33,946 nt of DNA. It comes from JABDCI01 sp964475835. Lineage in GTDB: Bacteria > Verrucomicrobiota > Verrucomicrobiia > JABWAM01. The notes under the pieces are model-generated. The model saw only the letters and a list, made by a program, of their open reading frames with translations. It made no database searches and was not told the DNA's origin. The stretch covers positions 1-33,946 of the forward strand of contig CAYYYL010000029.1 in the NCBI GenBank assembly GCA_964475835.1, read 5' to 3'. The position numbers and the translations under genes were made by a program. Shown one piece after another: positions 31,982 through 33,946 of this stretch; the stretch's first letter is position 1, and the number at the start of each line of letters is the position of its first letter.

Positions 31982-33738
31982 GGAAATCTCCGTCGACTGG
32001 GTTGATCCACCGAAATAAGCTCAAGGGGGCGTTCCCGCCGGACCATCGTGAGCCGCCTGTAATGACGATCATTCGATGAGGGAAAATCCTCTCGAAAATG
32101 ACACGCCCGACTTTCCCTCCTTGCCAAGGCACTCTCAATGATGATTCCCGCCACGTCCGCGATATTCCGCGCTTCGAGAAAATCCCGACTCACCCGATAG
32201 TGCCAGTAAAATTCATGAATACTCTTGCGAATCGCCACCAACACCTCCTTCGCCGCCTCGAGACGCTCCACATTCCGGGAGACACCACACAATCCCGACA
32301 TGGTCCGCCGCACCGTATCCCAATAATACGACACGGTCGTTTTATCCCGCAGAGAGGTGGCCTCCCCCACATTCCAAAGGGGGATATCTGCAATGGGATC
32401 TTCCGCCATGAATGAGTGAAGGAAGTGCTTTGCGGCAAGCCGCCCATAAAGAACACACTCGGATGCCGAATTGCTCGCCAGTCGGGTCGCTCCATGCAAC
32501 CCCGTATAAGCCGTCTCCCCCACCACATAACAACCGCGCACCTCCGTCTCCCCAAATCCCCCCACAAGAACCCCTCCATTCGAATAGTGTGCCGCGTAAA
32601 TGATCGGAATAGGCTGGGTAACCATGTCATACCCGTGGCTTCTGCAAAATTCATACGAACTCTTAAAATCTCGCCTCAAACGTTCCCTCCCGATGGAACG
32701 GCAATCGAGCCAGAGATGCTTCAACCCCCGTCGACGCATTTCAATTTCCTGCGCACGCGTCACCACATCACGGGTTGCATTCGACCCCAGGGGATGATGC
32801 CGAAGCATGAAGTCCTCACGATCCCCCGCATTCAGTTTGAGAATGGCGCCCGCACCACGCAATGCCTCGGTCAACAGGAAGCGACGCTCCCCCTCATGAT
32901 GAGCCGTTTCGTCATAGAAGACACTTGGATGAAATTGTACAAACTCCATGTTCGCAAGAGGCAGCCCCGCACGATAACACATCGCAAATCCATCCCCTGT
33001 CGCCACATCAGGATTGGTGGTATAAAGAAACACTTTGCCAAGCCCCCCCGTGGCGACAAACGCCCCACGGCATGCCACCGTCAAAACCCGATCGGATTTG
33101 GTATCATAAAGATACACCCCAAGACAAACATCCATCCCCCGGGTTCGTTTGAGCTTGTTCCTGGTGACCAGATCGATCGCCACATATTCCTCATGAACCC
33201 GAATATGGGGATGCGAGAGAACGCGTTGCACCAGAGCCGACATAATGGACACCCCCGTCGTGTCTCGCACATGATAAATTCGCCTCGCCGAATGGCCACC
33301 TTCCCGATGCAAATCGTATTGAAGAGTACCCCTAGCTCGGTCGAATTTCACTCCGCTCTCCGTCAACCACTGGATGACGTCGGGAAAAAACCGTTTCACA
33401 CAAGACTCCACCACCCCCGGATCGTTCAACTTCTTCCCTGCCTGCATTGTCTCACGGATATGCAATGCCATGGAATCCCCACCCGCGGAACGTCCGGAAT
33501 CCTTTGCCACAGCTGCAAGGCCGCCGGCAATATAGTAACTGTTGCTATCCCGGGCGATCCGCCCTTTGACAAAAAGATCGACCGTTCGACCGGCATCCGC
33601 CAGCTCCAACGCCACCGTGCAACCGGCCAGCCCCCCCCCAATGACGGCGCACTCGGTCTTTAAATAGTTCCTCTCGGAACCATTTCCACCGCCCGCCACC
33701 TTTTCCCTCCGGGAACGCTTCATGCCGGATACTGCCAT
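31978..33738 (-). CDS. nadB: L-aspartate oxidase
   Basis: A flavoprotein of about 586 residues, oxidising L-aspartate to iminoaspartate, the first step of de novo NAD synthesis (with NadA). The FAD-binding dinucleotide fold is CAVIGGGLAGCTVALELADAG. The family motifs REGGHSARRIYH, EFVQFHPS, the active-site region AAHYSNGGV and RLASNSASECVLYG follow, and the C-terminal helical domain has the usual Arg/His-rich bundle. Related fumarate reductase/SdhA proteins share the fold, but REGGHSARRI and the neighbouring NAD genes favour NadB. The start is uncertain: ATG at 33738 or 33723, or GTG at 33762, none with a good ribosome site. nadA and nadC are not in the window. Confidence 0.92.
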   Translation of the reverse strand: MAVSGMKRSRREKVAGGGNGSERNYLKTECAVIGGGLAGCTVALELADAGRTVDLFVKGRIARDSNSYYIAGGLAAVAKDSGRSAGGDSMALHIRETMQAGKKLNDPGVVESCVKRFFPDVIQWLTESGVKFDRARGTLQYDLHREGGHSARRIYHVRDTTGVSIMSALVQRVLSHPHIRVHEEYVAIDLVTRNKLKRTRGMDVCLGVYLYDTKSDRVLTVACRGAFVATGGLGKVFLYTTNPDVATGDGFAMCYRAGLPLANMEFVQFHPSVFYDETAHHEGERRFLLTEALRGAGAILKLNAGDREDFMLRHHPLGSNATRDVVTRAQEIEMRRRGLKHLWLDCRSIGRERLRRDFKSSYEFCRSHGYDMVTQPIPIIYAAHYSNGGVLVGGFGETEVRGCYVVGETAYTGLHGATRLASNSASECVLYGRLAAKHFLHSFMAEDPIADIPLWNVGEATSLRDKTTVSYYWDTVRRTMSGLCGVSRNVERLEAAKEVLVAIRKSIHEFYWHYRVSRDFLEARNIADVAGIIIESALARRESRACHFREDFPSSNDRHYRRLTMVRRERPLELISVDQPSRRRFP

Positions 33739-33946
33739 AAACCAGCATTGAGAAAAACCCACTCGAAGTCGAGTTCAACAACTGGCATCATGATCTTCCC
33801 AAGCCCCATGAAACCCACGCCTTCTGGTTTGGAGGCGGGTGTCGGAATCGATCGACGGAACCCCTTATTTGCAGACTTTCTAACCGCTTCTCCCTCTGTA
33901 CTCAAGCCAACTCTTTCACAACTTCACGCCACTTTTCACTGCATTT

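Noticed and set aside
32416..33663. Open frame of 415 codons on the plus strand opposite nadB
   Set aside because: Antisense shadow of nadB; composition is His/Pro/Arg-rich and no domain is visible.
1..33946. CRISPR arrays, tRNA or rRNA genes, insertion sequences
   Set aside because: No regularly spaced repeats, cloverleaf tRNA sequences, rRNA stretches or transposase frames were seen on either strand.

Overview
The window reads as one chromosomal segment of a Gram-negative, cytochrome-rich bacterium with moderate GC. An outer-membrane beta-barrel, a lipoprotein cytochrome, system II cytochrome c maturation and a Ser/Thr kinase argue for a diderm. An EF-P with the tip sequence TPGNLRAF and GTAG-ended palindromic intergenic elements make Verrucomicrobiota or a PVC relative my best guess. 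There is no rRNA in the window to prove it.

Layout. Positions 127-4321: a Hanks-type kinase, a membrane-anchored polysaccharide deacetylase, EF-P and an AT-rich, probably acquired Fic gene. Positions 4339-4992: a single RDD-protein gene that looks like an integron cassette between two attC-like foldable sites. Positions 5049-7502: a c-di-AMP operon cdaA - mini cdaR - glmM, in which the middle gene is reduced to a 52-residue membrane anchor. Positions 7597-13245: housekeeping genes pyrH, an M42-type peptidase and a HAD hydrolase on the minus strand, then tsaB, pfkA and alr on the plus strand. Positions 13261-30352: about 17 kb of minus-strand redox genes. Positions 30486-33738: an NAD set with nadD, an NAD kinase-like gene and nadB.

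The redox block is the centre of interest. In transcription order it encodes a histidine kinase with a c-type heme motif in its periplasmic sensor, a sigma-54-dependent response regulator, and a consensus-spaced sigma-54 promoter. These are followed by an octaheme lipoprotein cytochrome and an MtrB/PioB-size outer-membrane barrel, then a monoheme carrier. Three candidate inner-membrane quinone modules come next: tetraheme + 4x[4Fe-4S] + NrfD; a seven-heme NapC/NirT-type protein; and an 11-heme cytochrome fused to a b-type membrane domain. The block ends with a duplicated-domain lipoprotein and ResB/CcsA. Together they carry about 31 c-heme motifs plus the sensor's.

The simplest reading is a heme- or redox-regulated electron conduit across both membranes, for extracellular electron transfer in or out, with its own cytochrome maturation genes. 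No surface-exposed terminal cytochrome of the OmcB/MtrC kind is in the window.

Many genes follow one another with ATGA or GTGA overlaps and clear Shine-Dalgarno sites. Several operon-leading genes instead sit a few bases behind good promoters without any Shine-Dalgarno site.
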